Below are positions 29,500 through 40,174 of a stretch of DNA of 64,000 nucleotides, in pieces. Origin of the DNA: Candidatus Thorarchaeota archaeon (lineage in GTDB: Archaea > Asgardarchaeota > Thorarchaeia > Thorarchaeales > Thorarchaeaceae); NCBI GenBank assembly GCA_029858305.1, contig JAOUFI010000005.1, forward strand, positions 18,508 through 82,507. Reading direction: 5' to 3'. The notes beneath the pieces are model-generated. The model saw nothing but the letters and a program-made list of their open reading frames with translations, had not been told where the DNA came from and ran no database searches. Made by a program: the position numbers and the translations under genes. Numbering within the stretch: position 1 is the first letter of the stretch; each line of letters begins with the position of its first letter.

Positions 29500-30285
29500 G
29501 TGTCTGAGCAAGAAGTACTCTATGAGGTAGTCGATGGTGTAGCAACCATCACCATAAACAGACCTGCGAAATATAACGCATTGAACTCCTCGGTAGTAAC
29601 CACTCTAAGGGAGTTCTTCAAGAAGGCTGAGGAAAACCAGACTGTGAGGGTGATTATCTTGACAGGAGCTGGTGAGAAAGCCTTCGCGGCTGGAGCTGAT
29701 ATTACAGAGTTTCAGAGCAAAAACTCAAAGACTGTCCGTCCACTTGCAGAGAATGGTCAGATGCTATGTAAATATATAGAATCAATGACTAAACCTGTCA
29801 TTGCTGCTGTGAATGGCATAGCTCTTGGCGGTGGCTGTGAGATTGCAATGGCCTGTGATATTCGCTATGCATCATCTAATGCGATACTTGGTCAACCAGA
29901 AATTAACCTTGGAATCATTCCCGGTTTCGGAGGTACCGTGAGACTTCCTCGACTCGTTAGACTTGGTATGGCTAAGGAGTTAGTATACAGCGGTGATCAT
30001 ATCAAAGCTGATGAAGCTTTTAGAATTGGTCTTGTTAACAGAGTGTTTCAGTCTGTAGAAGAATTAAAACATGGTGCATTGGATCTCGCCATGAAATTAG
30101 CTACTAAACCTGGGATAGCGTTAGGGCTCGCAAAACAATCCCTCAACAATGCTTGGGAGATGCCCCTTAAGACGAACTTGGAGTTTGAGGTGGATGTCTT
30201 CTGCAAGACTTTTGACACAGAGGATAAAGATGAAGGCGTTGATGCATTCTTAAACAAACGAAAAGCCAATTTTAAGCATAAATAG
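29500..30285 (+). CDS. enoyl-CoA hydratase (crotonase-type)
   Basis: AFAAGADITEFQSKN; KPVIAAVNGIALGGGCEIAMACDIRYASSNAILGQPEINLGIIPGFGGTVRLPR. Confidence 0.95.
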   Translation: MSEQEVLYEVVDGVATITINRPAKYNALNSSVVTTLREFFKKAEENQTVRVIILTGAGEKAFAAGADITEFQSKNSKTVRPLAENGQMLCKYIESMTKPVIAAVNGIALGGGCEIAMACDIRYASSNAILGQPEINLGIIPGFGGTVRLPRLVRLGMAKELVYSGDHIKADEAFRIGLVNRVFQSVEELKHGALDLAMKLATKPGIALGLAKQSLNNAWEMPLKTNLEFEVDVFCKTFDTEDKDEGVDAFLNKRKANFKHK

Positions 30286-30289
30286 GTTT

Positions 30290-30307
30290 ACGGGATTCTT
30301 ATCCCGT
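30290..30307. terminator. bidirectional terminator hairpin between convergent genes
   Basis: ACGGGAT-TCTT-ATCCCGT between ECH stop (30285) and MBL stop (30307), flanked by TACCTCTTTTCT. Confidence 0.65.
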
Positions 30308-31287
30308 TACCTCTTTTCTATCATCAAGTGCCCACTCTCTTCAACTACCTTACCGTTACTCTCTAGAATGTGAATATGTTTCTCAAGCATGAACATCTCA
30401 AAGACAAAATAGACGTCCTTCGGAATTCGTGGATATATGGTCGGCTTCTGGGATAGCTTTTCAATCGTATCATACCCCTTTGAGATATTATCCAGAATTC
30501 GTTTTTCCCTCTCATCAAAGACTCTTCTGAATTTTCTTAATCTCTCATCAATGTCATCAAGAACTGGATCTATCAGATGACTGCTTATTCCCATGCTGGG
30601 TCGCAGGTCAATGACTCGCTCCACGGATTTTTTAAAATCTTCAATGTCGCTCACCTTATTTCCATACCATGGCCCGAAATTCGTTAAATCGATGTCAGTT
30701 AGAAAAATTGTATCATACCCGTTGATGCCAAAGCAAGTATGGTCAATCGTATGCCCTGGCAGATGAATAGGAATTAGATCATTTTCACCACAACTAATTG
30801 GTTTTCCATCGGTGAAAGTGCTCGTGACATTGTAGTTTCCCATTACATGTCCAAATCTCTGAGATATATAGGATTGCCAAGTAGTATAATACTTGTGTCC
30901 CTCGATGCCATATAGCTCAATGAGACCTTGGAATGTTCGAACACCGATTTCAGCTAGAGAGTGGCAGATTAGTTCACAATTTGCAATCTTTTGAATGTCT
31001 GCAGCATATCCTTTATGATCAATATGGAAATGCGTTAATACAATCCTCTGGATATCCGAGATTTCATGATTGAGGTCTTTCAATGTACTTGAAATATTTT
31101 GCAAACTAGAACCAGCATCGACAAGTGTCAATATCTCATCATCTATGAGCAACGTGTTTGCTTCTGGAAACCTAGCTGCATTTTCTCCTCGAACGAGATG
31201 TACATTTGGGAGGATCTCGATGTGCTTTGAATAATCAGACATTGCAATCTGGATTGGTGTTATACCAAATAACTCTCTCTGTCGCAC
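30307..31287 (-). CDS. MBL-fold metallohydrolase
   Basis: LTHFHIDHKGYAADIQ; HLPGHTIDHTCFGI. Confidence 0.92.
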   Translation of the reverse strand: MRQRELFGITPIQIAMSDYSKHIEILPNVHLVRGENAARFPEANTLLIDDEILTLVDAGSSLQNISSTLKDLNHEISDIQRIVLTHFHIDHKGYAADIQKIANCELICHSLAEIGVRTFQGLIELYGIEGHKYYTTWQSYISQRFGHVMGNYNVTSTFTDGKPISCGENDLIPIHLPGHTIDHTCFGINGYDTIFLTDIDLTNFGPWYGNKVSDIEDFKKSVERVIDLRPSMGISSHLIDPVLDDIDERLRKFRRVFDEREKRILDNISKGYDTIEKLSQKPTIYPRIPKDVYFVFEMFMLEKHIHILESNGKVVEESGHLMIEKR

Positions 31288-31334
31288 AATCTATATTGCC
31301 CAGTTTTTCTCATTATTCCTTGTGAAAATAAAAG

Positions 31335-32801
31335 GTGAGATTGATGAGTCAGCGTTTGTTTGCAGTGTTTGATATTGGTACAACGGGAACACGTTCAGTT
31401 ATAATCGATGAGGAGGGTCGGGAAATCAGCAAAGCATACGAGGAATATCCTAGTAAGCCAACTGATTTGAAGACACACGAGCAACTTGCTGATACTTTCT
31501 GGCGCACTTCTGCTAATACTATGCAACGAACCTTAGCGAGTTGTAAGCACGGAGCTGAGGCGATAGTAGGAGTTATTGTCACTACAACAAGGGGGAGCCT
31601 TACTCCACTTGATTCTGTTGGAAATGCACTTGCGCCTACCATGACTTGGGTCGATAATCGCTCAAGTGCAAAAAGCAAGGAAATGGCTGACATTATCGGA
31701 CCTCGTTTGAGTGTCAATAAAATGATGTGGTTCATTGAGAATAGACCAGACTTTTTCAAGAAGGTGCATAAATGGGCGTTATTGGATGCTTTCATCAATA
31801 ACAGGTTGTGTGGCGTACTGGCAAGTTCTCCTGCTGATGCAAGATATGGACCAATTGATCATGAAACACTCCAATGGTCTGAGGAACTTTGCGAAACAAC
31901 TGGAATTCCCATTGATACAATGGTACCTATAGTAAACGCAGGCACGATGCTAGGTGAGATAACCTCTGATGCTTCAAAGGCTACAGGTCTCAGAAAAGGT
32001 ACTCCAGTCATCATGGGCAGTGGGGATCAGCAATGTTCTGCTTTAGGTATGGGTGTTATTGAATCCGGTCTGGTGAAAGCCACTACTGGTACAGGAACAT
32101 TCGTAATCACACATCTCGAAGAGTTCATGGAGGAAGCATTTGGCATGTACTGTAATCCCTCTGCAATACCGGACAAATGGATTTTAGAAGGTGTTATTCC
32201 TGGAACTGGACTCACATACAAGTGGTACCGAGATCAGTATTGTGAACCAGAAATGGCACTGGCTGCTAGAACCGAAAAAGATGCATACCAAATCATTGAA
32301 GCTTCAGCTGCATCAATCCCTGCAGGAAGTGATGGTCTTGTAGTGTTTCCATTTATGGCTTACAATCTTGGTATGTTTTATCATCTTGGTTTTCAACATA
32401 CTAAAGCTCATGTTGCGAGAGCAATTCTAGAAGCAAATGGTTATGGTATTAATTTTTACATCGAGATGATGGAGGGAATACTTGACGTAAAGTTTAGTGA
32501 GCTGCGAATAGATGGCGGCGGAGCCAACTCACCATTGTGGCGGCAAATTCAAGCAGATTGTACAGAAAAACCCGTTTTACTTCCACGGATTAGAGACTCC
32601 ACAGTGATTGGTGCTGCGATGCTTGGAACTGTCGGGACTGGTATCTATGATAGTTACAAAGAAGCAGTTGACAATATGTACCATGCTGAAGAAAGAAGAG
32701 AACCGATTCCTGAAAATGTAGCTATATACCGGAAACAATACAAAATCTTCAATCGACTATTGAATTCTGAATTGGGTAATATTTTGGAAGCAATCACCTA
32801 G
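31335..32801 (+). CDS. FGGY-family carbohydrate/glycerol kinase
   Basis: AVFDIGTTGTRSVIIDEEG; GSGDQQCSALGMGVIESGLVKATTGTG; RIDGGGANSPLWRQIQAD. Confidence 0.92.
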   Translation: MRLMSQRLFAVFDIGTTGTRSVIIDEEGREISKAYEEYPSKPTDLKTHEQLADTFWRTSANTMQRTLASCKHGAEAIVGVIVTTTRGSLTPLDSVGNALAPTMTWVDNRSSAKSKEMADIIGPRLSVNKMMWFIENRPDFFKKVHKWALLDAFINNRLCGVLASSPADARYGPIDHETLQWSEELCETTGIPIDTMVPIVNAGTMLGEITSDASKATGLRKGTPVIMGSGDQQCSALGMGVIESGLVKATTGTGTFVITHLEEFMEEAFGMYCNPSAIPDKWILEGVIPGTGLTYKWYRDQYCEPEMALAARTEKDAYQIIEASAASIPAGSDGLVVFPFMAYNLGMFYHLGFQHTKAHVARAILEANGYGINFYIEMMEGILDVKFSELRIDGGGANSPLWRQIQADCTEKPVLLPRIRDSTVIGAAMLGTVGTGIYDSYKEAVDNMYHAEERREPIPENVAIYRKQYKIFNRLLNSELGNILEAIT

Positions 32802-32863
32802 AGTCGCAAGTATTCAAATGTAACATATAATCAAGTTTCAAAAAATGAAGACGACTTAGACGA

Positions 32864-33115
32864 TTATTCGTCCTCTTCATCTTGGTTGTCTTCCCAAATT
32901 CTCCCAAAGAATACCAGTGTTAGAACAAGTTCAGAGCCCTCTGCGTTTTGAGCCAGAAACTCAATAGACTCGCTTATGGTATCCTCATATTCCCATGCTC
33001 GGCGAGCTAGGTTAACGAGGTCATCGAACCGTTCATCAGAAATATCAAGTGCTTGAGTTAATTTTTCAACGTCATGACCTACCACTTTGAGAGTTCCAAG
33101 ATTATAGTCTGGCAT
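32864..33115 (-). CDS. hypothetical small acidic protein
   Basis: 83 aa ORF ending EDNQDEEDE. Confidence 0.55.
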   Translation of the reverse strand: MPDYNLGTLKVVGHDVEKLTQALDISDERFDDLVNLARRAWEYEDTISESIEFLAQNAEGSELVLTLVFFGRIWEDNQDEEDE

Positions 33116-33299
33116 CTATTTGCACCGTGACAAAGGCATCATGTGATTCCTTTTAATCTATCTACGCTTGCGTCGTCTCAAATTTTGCATTAAGACTACA
33201 ATCGAAACCCTTCTATTGCACGTAGAATTCACATCCATAGCGACAAGAATTCTGTCTGCATTAAATCCACTCCCTAAAATGTGTGGGGGGCTCTGAGCT

Positions 33300-34964
33300 A
33301 TGACTGATTCCGAATTTGATGTTGTTGTGATTGGCGGCGGAAGTACGGGAACGGCTGTTGCCCGTGATTGTGCGATACGAGGCCTAAAGACTCTGCTACT
33401 TGAACGAGATGACATTGCCTCAGCCACTGTTGGTACCTGTGCTGGAATGATTTCTTCAGGTCTAAAGTATAGTGACGAGCCTGATATCATGGCTATGTGT
33501 TCTAAAGAAGTAATGCACTTCAATCATATTGCACGTCATATCATCATGAAGAATCCTATTCTAGCACCACTCTTGGATTTGAGTGATGCTGCAAGCGACA
33601 GCTCCTATGTGGACTCTTATTCGGCCCATGCTGAGGAGCGAGAAGTTCCCTCAATGTTGTTTTTAACACCTGAAGCTTCGCGCGAGATTGAACCAATGCT
33701 CAATCCCGATATCATCGCCAGTGTTTACTATGAGGAGTTCTTCATTGATCCGTTCCGATTATGTATGCTTCAGACTCTTGATGCAATCAAACACGGAGCA
33801 ACGGTCAGGACCTATTGTGAGGTGATTGGTTTTGATATCAGTAATAATAACGATATACAGGGAGTTGTGTTCTACAATAGAGTTACTGGCACTACTGAGA
33901 AGATCAATACAAAATTAGTCATCAATGCCACCGGACCATGGGCACATAAAGTGGCAAAACTCTCTGGTGAAAATCTTGACATCCGCTTGAATAAAGGAGC
34001 CCATGTTATCCTTGATAGAAGAGTAGTTAATGTTGGAATAACAGTGAAAGCCATTGATGGACGATGGATCTACCTCTTTCCCCATGAGAATACTACGCTA
34101 CTCGGGACAACTGCATTGGACACATGGGAGGATCCAGACTCTCTTGTTGCATCTTTTGATGAAATTGAGTATCTTCTTCAAAGCATACAAACCGTTCTTC
34201 CTTCTATTCGGGAGGCCCGAATTATTAGAACAATGGCTGGCATAAGACCTCTTGTACCCGAGTGGAAAAGACCTGAAGGAAAGGTCACTCGTGGCTATAG
34301 AATCATTGACCACAGTGAGAATGGAGGTGTGAAAGGATTGATCAGCTTTACCGGTGGTAAGTTGGTAATGTGCAGACACATGGCTGAGGCTGCTACAGAT
34401 CTTGTCTGTAAAAAGCTTGGAAACACTGCAGCATGCATGACCCACAAGCAAGCTTTACCTGGGAACGATGCAGATGTTGACGTATCTGCCCTTTCAAAGG
34501 AATATGGCATTGCACTTCATGCTTTAGAACGAATGCGTGCACGACGGGGAACTGAAATGCTGAAAGTCTTGGAGCTGACAAAAGAGTATCCTGAGTGGAA
34601 GACTACTATATGTACATGCGAACCTGTCATCGAAGCAGAAATTCGTTATGCAATCCGTGAAGAGTTTCCACAGACCTTGAACGATTTAAGACGTAGGCTT
34701 CGTCTAGGAACGGGACCATGTCAGGGAACTTTTTGTACATTTAAAGCAGCAGCAATTCTCTCCGATGAGCTCGATCTTGGTGGTGATGACTTTCTTGTTG
34801 ATATTCTAGATTTTCGTGCTGAGCGATGGAAAGGAATCCGACAGTCTATGCGAGGTGAACAACTCGCTCAGGAGGAACTGACACTGGGAATGTATACGTG
34901 TGTGGCGAATCTTGACCAGTCTGATGTTGATTATGACATAAAACCATGGGAGGAGGGTTCCTAA
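33300..34964 (+). CDS. glpA: anaerobic-type glycerol-3-phosphate dehydrogenase subunit A (FAD, C-terminal BFD-like Cys domain)
   Basis: VVVIGGGSTGTAVARDCAIRGLKTLLLERDDIASATVG; C-term ICTCEP...GTGPCQGTFC. Confidence 0.93.
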   Translation: MTDSEFDVVVIGGGSTGTAVARDCAIRGLKTLLLERDDIASATVGTCAGMISSGLKYSDEPDIMAMCSKEVMHFNHIARHIIMKNPILAPLLDLSDAASDSSYVDSYSAHAEEREVPSMLFLTPEASREIEPMLNPDIIASVYYEEFFIDPFRLCMLQTLDAIKHGATVRTYCEVIGFDISNNNDIQGVVFYNRVTGTTEKINTKLVINATGPWAHKVAKLSGENLDIRLNKGAHVILDRRVVNVGITVKAIDGRWIYLFPHENTTLLGTTALDTWEDPDSLVASFDEIEYLLQSIQTVLPSIREARIIRTMAGIRPLVPEWKRPEGKVTRGYRIIDHSENGGVKGLISFTGGKLVMCRHMAEAATDLVCKKLGNTAACMTHKQALPGNDADVDVSALSKEYGIALHALERMRARRGTEMLKVLELTKEYPEWKTTICTCEPVIEAEIRYAIREEFPQTLNDLRRRLRLGTGPCQGTFCTFKAAAILSDELDLGGDDFLVDILDFRAERWKGIRQSMRGEQLAQEELTLGMYTCVANLDQSDVDYDIKPWEEGS

Positions 34965-36344
34965 ATGATTCTGGAATCTGACCTTCTTGTGATTGGGGGA
35001 GGACTGGCAGGGCTCGTAGCTGGCACTATTGCCACCGAATCTGGAGCATCTACAATTCTTCTTAGAAAAGGACAGAGCGCAACGGCATTCTCTTCGGGAG
35101 CCATAGATATCATTGGATACCTTCCTGATGCGGCTGAATCTATCTCAGACCCCTTAGAGGGCTTGACTGCGATAGCAGGACTATACCCGCTTCATCCCTA
35201 TGGTGTTGTGGGTTATGGAGATGATGTAGCCCCTGAAGAGGTTGTAGATGCGATTATCGGAAGAGTACGTGATACTGTTGTTTGGCTCAAGAACCACCTT
35301 CAAGGAACTATCGCTTCTGTTATGGGTGATTTCAATACGAATATCTATCCAATAACTATTCTTGGAACGACAAAACCGACTTGCCTGGTACAGGAAACAA
35401 TGAATCCCGGTGATGTTAATAAGCATGAAGAGAGTGTTCTTCTTTTTGCAGGTATTACTGGCTATCCGGATTTTAATCCCTCTGCTGCTGCAAAGACATA
35501 TCTTGAGGATAGAATGGCCTTGGGTCAACCACCCCATAAAATCGGTCATTGTATGACTCAGCTTATGCCATTTAGAAAATGCTTCAACATATCATCAATC
35601 GAGATTGCTCGACATTTAGACCACGCAGGTTCAATAGAAACGCTTGCTAAACAACTAGAACCGCATGTGAAACAAATCGGGGCAACTCATGTTGCCATTC
35701 CACCGGTTCTAGGTTTCCGTCATGCTCTGAAGAACAAACGTGAGTTAGAGAAATCAATCGGTGCTGAGGTTTTTGAACTACTAGGATTCCCGCCCTCAAT
35801 ACCTGGCCTTCGACTTCAACGAGCACTTGAGGAAGTCTATACAAAAGCTGGTGGAAAAATGTTGGTTGGGCATGAAGCAACATCATATACCAAAACAGGG
35901 CAAAAAATCAAGACGGTGGTAGCAAGAAGTCCACGGCGTGAAATTTCCATAGACACTAAAGCAGTCGTCCTAGCAACTGGCAAGTATATTGGCGGTGGGA
36001 TTGCTGGGGATGAGAAGGGACTCCGCGAAACAGTTTTTGACATTATGACCGTAACAGCAGACTATCACTCTGCAAAAGATATTCTTCCCTCAAAAGCGAC
36101 CAATCGATTAGAAATCAGTCCTATGGGGCAGCAACTCCAATGGTGTGGATTGAGTATTGACCCTCAATTCAGACCAATTCGTGAAGACGGTCTTGAATGG
36201 GCTGATAATGTCTTTGCAGCTGGAGCGGTATTGGCTGGATACAATTATTCGGTTGAAAAGAGTGGCTTGGGTGTAGCTTTGACAAGCGGATATAGCGCAG
36301 CAAAAAGTGCGATTAAGTGCATTAAGGGAGGTGGCGAGAATTGA
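34965..36344 (+). CDS. glpB: glycerol-3-phosphate dehydrogenase subunit GlpB
   Basis: LLVIGGGLAGLVAGTIATESGASTILLRKGQSATAFSSGAIDI; FPPSIPGLRLQRAL; adjacent to glpA and glpC. Confidence 0.9.
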   Translation: MILESDLLVIGGGLAGLVAGTIATESGASTILLRKGQSATAFSSGAIDIIGYLPDAAESISDPLEGLTAIAGLYPLHPYGVVGYGDDVAPEEVVDAIIGRVRDTVVWLKNHLQGTIASVMGDFNTNIYPITILGTTKPTCLVQETMNPGDVNKHEESVLLFAGITGYPDFNPSAAAKTYLEDRMALGQPPHKIGHCMTQLMPFRKCFNISSIEIARHLDHAGSIETLAKQLEPHVKQIGATHVAIPPVLGFRHALKNKRELEKSIGAEVFELLGFPPSIPGLRLQRALEEVYTKAGGKMLVGHEATSYTKTGQKIKTVVARSPRREISIDTKAVVLATGKYIGGGIAGDEKGLRETVFDIMTVTADYHSAKDILPSKATNRLEISPMGQQLQWCGLSIDPQFRPIREDGLEWADNVFAAGAVLAGYNYSVEKSGLGVALTSGYSAAKSAIKCIKGGGEN

Positions 36345-37576
36345 ACGAGGATGAAGCCTATGAATACGTAAAAAACACATTGAAGAAAGAGTTGATCACA
36401 CCCTATCACGCTGATGAACTAGAGATTGTGAAATCAGTAAGTTGTTGCATTAATTGTGGACTATGCATTAACCACTGCCCAGTTGTTGCAGCAATTGGAC
36501 TCGATCGTTTCAACGGTCCTAGAAGTATTGCAGTGGAACTATCGCGTTCACCTCCCGAATATTGGTCCACTGCAGATAAGATCTACTTATGCACAGGATG
36601 TGGTACATGCAGGGAGGTATGTCCAAAGAATGTAGACATTCCTGAAATCGTGAATCTAATCCGCGCGAGAATTTTCGAGCACCGACCCGACCTCGTTCCC
36701 AAGGGATTCATGCTGGTTAAGGAAATAATCGCAGAACATAATCTCGCCTTCGAACCCTGGGTTGACAGGGAAGAGAAAGCGGAGAGTCGTGATATGCGGC
36801 TTGAACGTTTGGGTCTCCCTCATATTCCTGATGTTGTAAAGAAAAATGCAGAGGTGCTTTTCTATCCTGGCTGCCAAGCTGAAGAACGCACTCAAGAGGT
36901 GCGTGAGGCCGCAAAGGTGATTCTTGACTTGTTTGCTGTAGATTTTACAGTCTTGGATGAATTTTCTTGTTGCAGTCTTCCATCACATCTAATGGGTGAT
37001 GAAGATTCTGCAAGGAATCTTGCAAAGCAACTGAAGAAGAAGGTCAAGAAGCTTGGAGTGAAGAAAGTCGTAACAACATGTGCAGGGTGCACCTCCAATC
37101 TTGCTGATCTTGCTGAACGTGATAATTGGGGTACTCCTACTTATCATCTGCTTGAGTTTCTCGCCGAGGAAATTGGTTTTGATAGGATAAAACAAGCATT
37201 GAAAGAGCAAACTCCCTCGCAGTCTGTTCATGTTTCAGTACATGATCCTTGCCACCTTATTCGTCACACCTCACGACGGATAATGGATTATGCGATGGAT
37301 ATTCTTTCCCTCATGCCTGGAGTGAAGGTCACTGAATCTATAACTCATGATTCATGTTGTGGCGGAGGCGGGATGGTTTCCTATCATTCCAGAGATGTTG
37401 CTGATGCAGTCGTAAAGGAGAACCTCATTTCCTTGGAAGAAACTGGGGCAGAACGACTTGTTACGCCCTGTCCTCTCTGTACAGCACAGATAGAAAGCAA
37501 TCTTTTCAAGAGTGGTAGCTCAATAGAGGTTGACGATCTTACTGTGTTCCTTGCACAGAGATTCTCCAAGGAGTGA
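36341..37576 (+). CDS. glpC: 4Fe-4S/CCG-domain protein (GlpC/HdrD-like)
   Basis: CCINCGLCINHCP, CTGCGTCREVCP, two CCG regions; overlaps glpB by ATGA-type junction. Confidence 0.88.
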   Translation: MNEDEAYEYVKNTLKKELITPYHADELEIVKSVSCCINCGLCINHCPVVAAIGLDRFNGPRSIAVELSRSPPEYWSTADKIYLCTGCGTCREVCPKNVDIPEIVNLIRARIFEHRPDLVPKGFMLVKEIIAEHNLAFEPWVDREEKAESRDMRLERLGLPHIPDVVKKNAEVLFYPGCQAEERTQEVREAAKVILDLFAVDFTVLDEFSCCSLPSHLMGDEDSARNLAKQLKKKVKKLGVKKVVTTCAGCTSNLADLAERDNWGTPTYHLLEFLAEEIGFDRIKQALKEQTPSQSVHVSVHDPCHLIRHTSRRIMDYAMDILSLMPGVKVTESITHDSCCGGGGMVSYHSRDVADAVVKENLISLEETGAERLVTPCPLCTAQIESNLFKSGSSIEVDDLTVFLAQRFSKE

Positions 37577-39012
37577 GCGTAGCTATGCTCGACTCGAAGA
37601 TAATGAAGAAGCTCTACAAGCGTATGGTTTCAATAGTTGGAACGGACTATGTTCACCAGCAAGAAACTGATAGAGTCCTCAATGCTCATGATGCCTGGCC
37701 TCTCAGCGAAGCCAAGTTGCGTTCAGGAGAAATGCTTCCTCTTGCTGATATGGTGGTTTTTCCATCATCAAGAGAGGAAGTATCTGCAATTCTGATAGCT
37801 GCCAATGAGATGGAGATTCCCATTACTCCAGTTGGTGGGGGAGCTGGAACTTGTGGAGGTACATTGCCCATTTACGGTGGTATTCAGCTTGATCTAAAGC
37901 GTATGTCCAAGATTTATGACATTGATGATCAGTCTATGACCATTAGAGCTCAAGCTGGAGTAGTAGGGATTGACCTTGAAGAAACTGCGAACAGACATGG
38001 CTATACATTGGGTCACACACCAACTTCGCTAAGAGCATCTAATCTCGGTGGATTCATCGCTACCCGTTCCGGAGGTTCCATGTCGTCGTTGTACGGAAAA
38101 ATAGAGGACCTAACACTAGGGCTTGAAGTTGTTTTGCCCAATGGTTCAATCATAGAATGTAAGTCGGTCCCAAGACATTCTGTCGGACCAGATCTTCGCC
38201 AGCTATTCATAGGATCCGAAGGTACACTAGGTGTCATCACTGAGGCAACGCTGCGGCTTTTCCTACTTCCTGAGGAGCGTCGTTTCAGAAGCTTTAGTTT
38301 TCCTGATGTGCACAGCGGTCTTGAAGCAATCCGAAATATCTTCAGGGTTGGTATCCATCCATCTATCGCAAGACTCTATGACCCTGAAGATGCCGCTATG
38401 AGCTTTTCAATGCATTTTGAGTTTGAAGAAGGCTACTGTATCCTACTCCTGGGATTCGATGGCGATTTAACTCATGTCGACCTTGATGACGGCAAATCTG
38501 CTGAGATCTGCATGACTCTTGGTGGTGTAGATTTAGGTGAAGGTCCATCCAAGAGATGGTGGGAGCACAGGTATGATATGTACTATCCCACTCGCCTAAC
38601 AACATCCGGTTATGCTATCGGTGACACTATTGATATTGTTGCAACATATGACAAGCTTGAGAATGTCTATCACTCCATGAAGAAGGCTATGGAAGCAACA
38701 GGTGCCATCGTCATGTCTCACTTCTCGCATATGTATCAAAACGGGGGTAGTATCTATATGATCTTCTTCACATCCCAACCTGATGCTGAAACTGCTTGGG
38801 CGATGTACAAGAAGATTTGGGATGAAGGTGTGGCAGCCTGTCTTAAAGAGGGTGGAACAATGAGCCATCAACATGGAGTGGGTCTGTCGAGAAGCACTTA
38901 TACCGAAGATGAGTTGGGTTCAGCTTTTCAAGTACTCAAGAAGGTAAAAGAAATCCTTGATCCAAAGGGAATAATGAATCCCGGAAAGCTTGGTTTGGGG
39001 GTACGTGAATGA
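37573..39012 (+). CDS. FAD-binding oxidase, GlcD/D-lactate dehydrogenase-like
   Basis: PVGGGAGTCGGTLPIYGGIQLDLKRM; LGHTPTSLRASNLGGFIATRSGG; ILDPKGIMNPGKLGLG. Confidence 0.93.
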   Translation: MSVAMLDSKIMKKLYKRMVSIVGTDYVHQQETDRVLNAHDAWPLSEAKLRSGEMLPLADMVVFPSSREEVSAILIAANEMEIPITPVGGGAGTCGGTLPIYGGIQLDLKRMSKIYDIDDQSMTIRAQAGVVGIDLEETANRHGYTLGHTPTSLRASNLGGFIATRSGGSMSSLYGKIEDLTLGLEVVLPNGSIIECKSVPRHSVGPDLRQLFIGSEGTLGVITEATLRLFLLPEERRFRSFSFPDVHSGLEAIRNIFRVGIHPSIARLYDPEDAAMSFSMHFEFEEGYCILLLGFDGDLTHVDLDDGKSAEICMTLGGVDLGEGPSKRWWEHRYDMYYPTRLTTSGYAIGDTIDIVATYDKLENVYHSMKKAMEATGAIVMSHFSHMYQNGGSIYMIFFTSQPDAETAWAMYKKIWDEGVAACLKEGGTMSHQHGVGLSRSTYTEDELGSAFQVLKKVKEILDPKGIMNPGKLGLGVRE

Positions 39013-40145
39013 TATTTGATGAAACTCATACTGAGCAAATCCGGATGTGCGCAGCTTGTCCCAAGATGTGCCGTCATGTATGCCCAACTTTCTTTGCTTG
39101 GCGATCAGACTCTCCTACACCACACGGTCGAGCACTCCTTATTCACCAGGCAATCATTGGCACACGTGAGATAGATGAACGTGGTGTTGAAGTCCTTTTT
39201 CAGTGTTTAGAATGCAGTCACTGTCTTACATGGTGCAAACCTGAGATTGATATTGCTACCATTGTTGAAGAACAACGGAAAGCGCTAGTGGCTGAAGAAC
39301 GACGCCCAAAGGGCTTAGTTGAGATGGCTCAAGCCATTAGACAATTTCATAATCCCTATTCGGAACCTCATATGTCACGAAATAATTGGTTGCCTATCAA
39401 GAAGAAGAAAGGAGGGAAATCATTGTTCTACTTCATCGGATGCACTGCGGCATACAGAGAGCAGGAGATTGCCTCCAGCACAGTAGACCTTCTTGAATCT
39501 TTAGGCTATCGGATTTCTATAGGAAATGGGTCATCGGATGAATGGTGCTGTGGGTCTCCCCTCTTTCGAACTGGAGATGTGGAACTTGGTCTTGAACAGG
39601 CGCGTCACAACGCTCAGATGCTCAATGAGATGAATGTTGATGAGATAATCGTGACTTGTCCTGGATGTTTCCGAGCTTTGTCGAAAGACTATCCAGAACA
39701 TGGCTTAATTCTGAATAAACCAGTTCGTCATATCAGCCAACTGCTTAATGATATTAAAGACAATCTACCAGCCATCGATTTTATGGGAAAAATAACATAT
39801 CATGATCCCTGTCATCTTGGCCGACACTCCAAGATCTATGATGAACCTAGAAATGTAATCAAGCAAGTCTCGAATTCCAATCTGAACGAGATGGAACGAA
39901 CAAGGGACAATGCAATGTGCTGTGGTAATGGTGCAGGATTAAGAACTCTCTTTCCTGAGCATGCCAAGAAGATTGGAATGGAACGAGTTCAACAAGCCAA
40001 ACAATCCGGTGCAAGTATTCTTGTCACAGCATGTCCCTTTTGCAAGAATATGCTCCAATCGCAGTCAGGAAACGATTTGATTGTCCTAGATTTGCCTGAG
40101 TTAGTCCTCCAAGCAAAAAGAGGCCGCAAGGTTAAGACACATTAA
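39009..40145 (+). CDS. Fe-S/CCG-domain oxidoreductase subunit (GlcF/HdrD-like)
   Basis: CAACPKMCRHVCP; CLECSHCLTWC; YHDPCHLGRHSKIYDEPR; CCGNGAG. Confidence 0.9.
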   Translation: MIFDETHTEQIRMCAACPKMCRHVCPTFFAWRSDSPTPHGRALLIHQAIIGTREIDERGVEVLFQCLECSHCLTWCKPEIDIATIVEEQRKALVAEERRPKGLVEMAQAIRQFHNPYSEPHMSRNNWLPIKKKKGGKSLFYFIGCTAAYREQEIASSTVDLLESLGYRISIGNGSSDEWCCGSPLFRTGDVELGLEQARHNAQMLNEMNVDEIIVTCPGCFRALSKDYPEHGLILNKPVRHISQLLNDIKDNLPAIDFMGKITYHDPCHLGRHSKIYDEPRNVIKQVSNSNLNEMERTRDNAMCCGNGAGLRTLFPEHAKKIGMERVQQAKQSGASILVTACPFCKNMLQSQSGNDLIVLDLPELVLQAKRGRKVKTH

Positions 40146-40174
40146 GCTTAATCTTCCAAAGAATTTGGACGACA

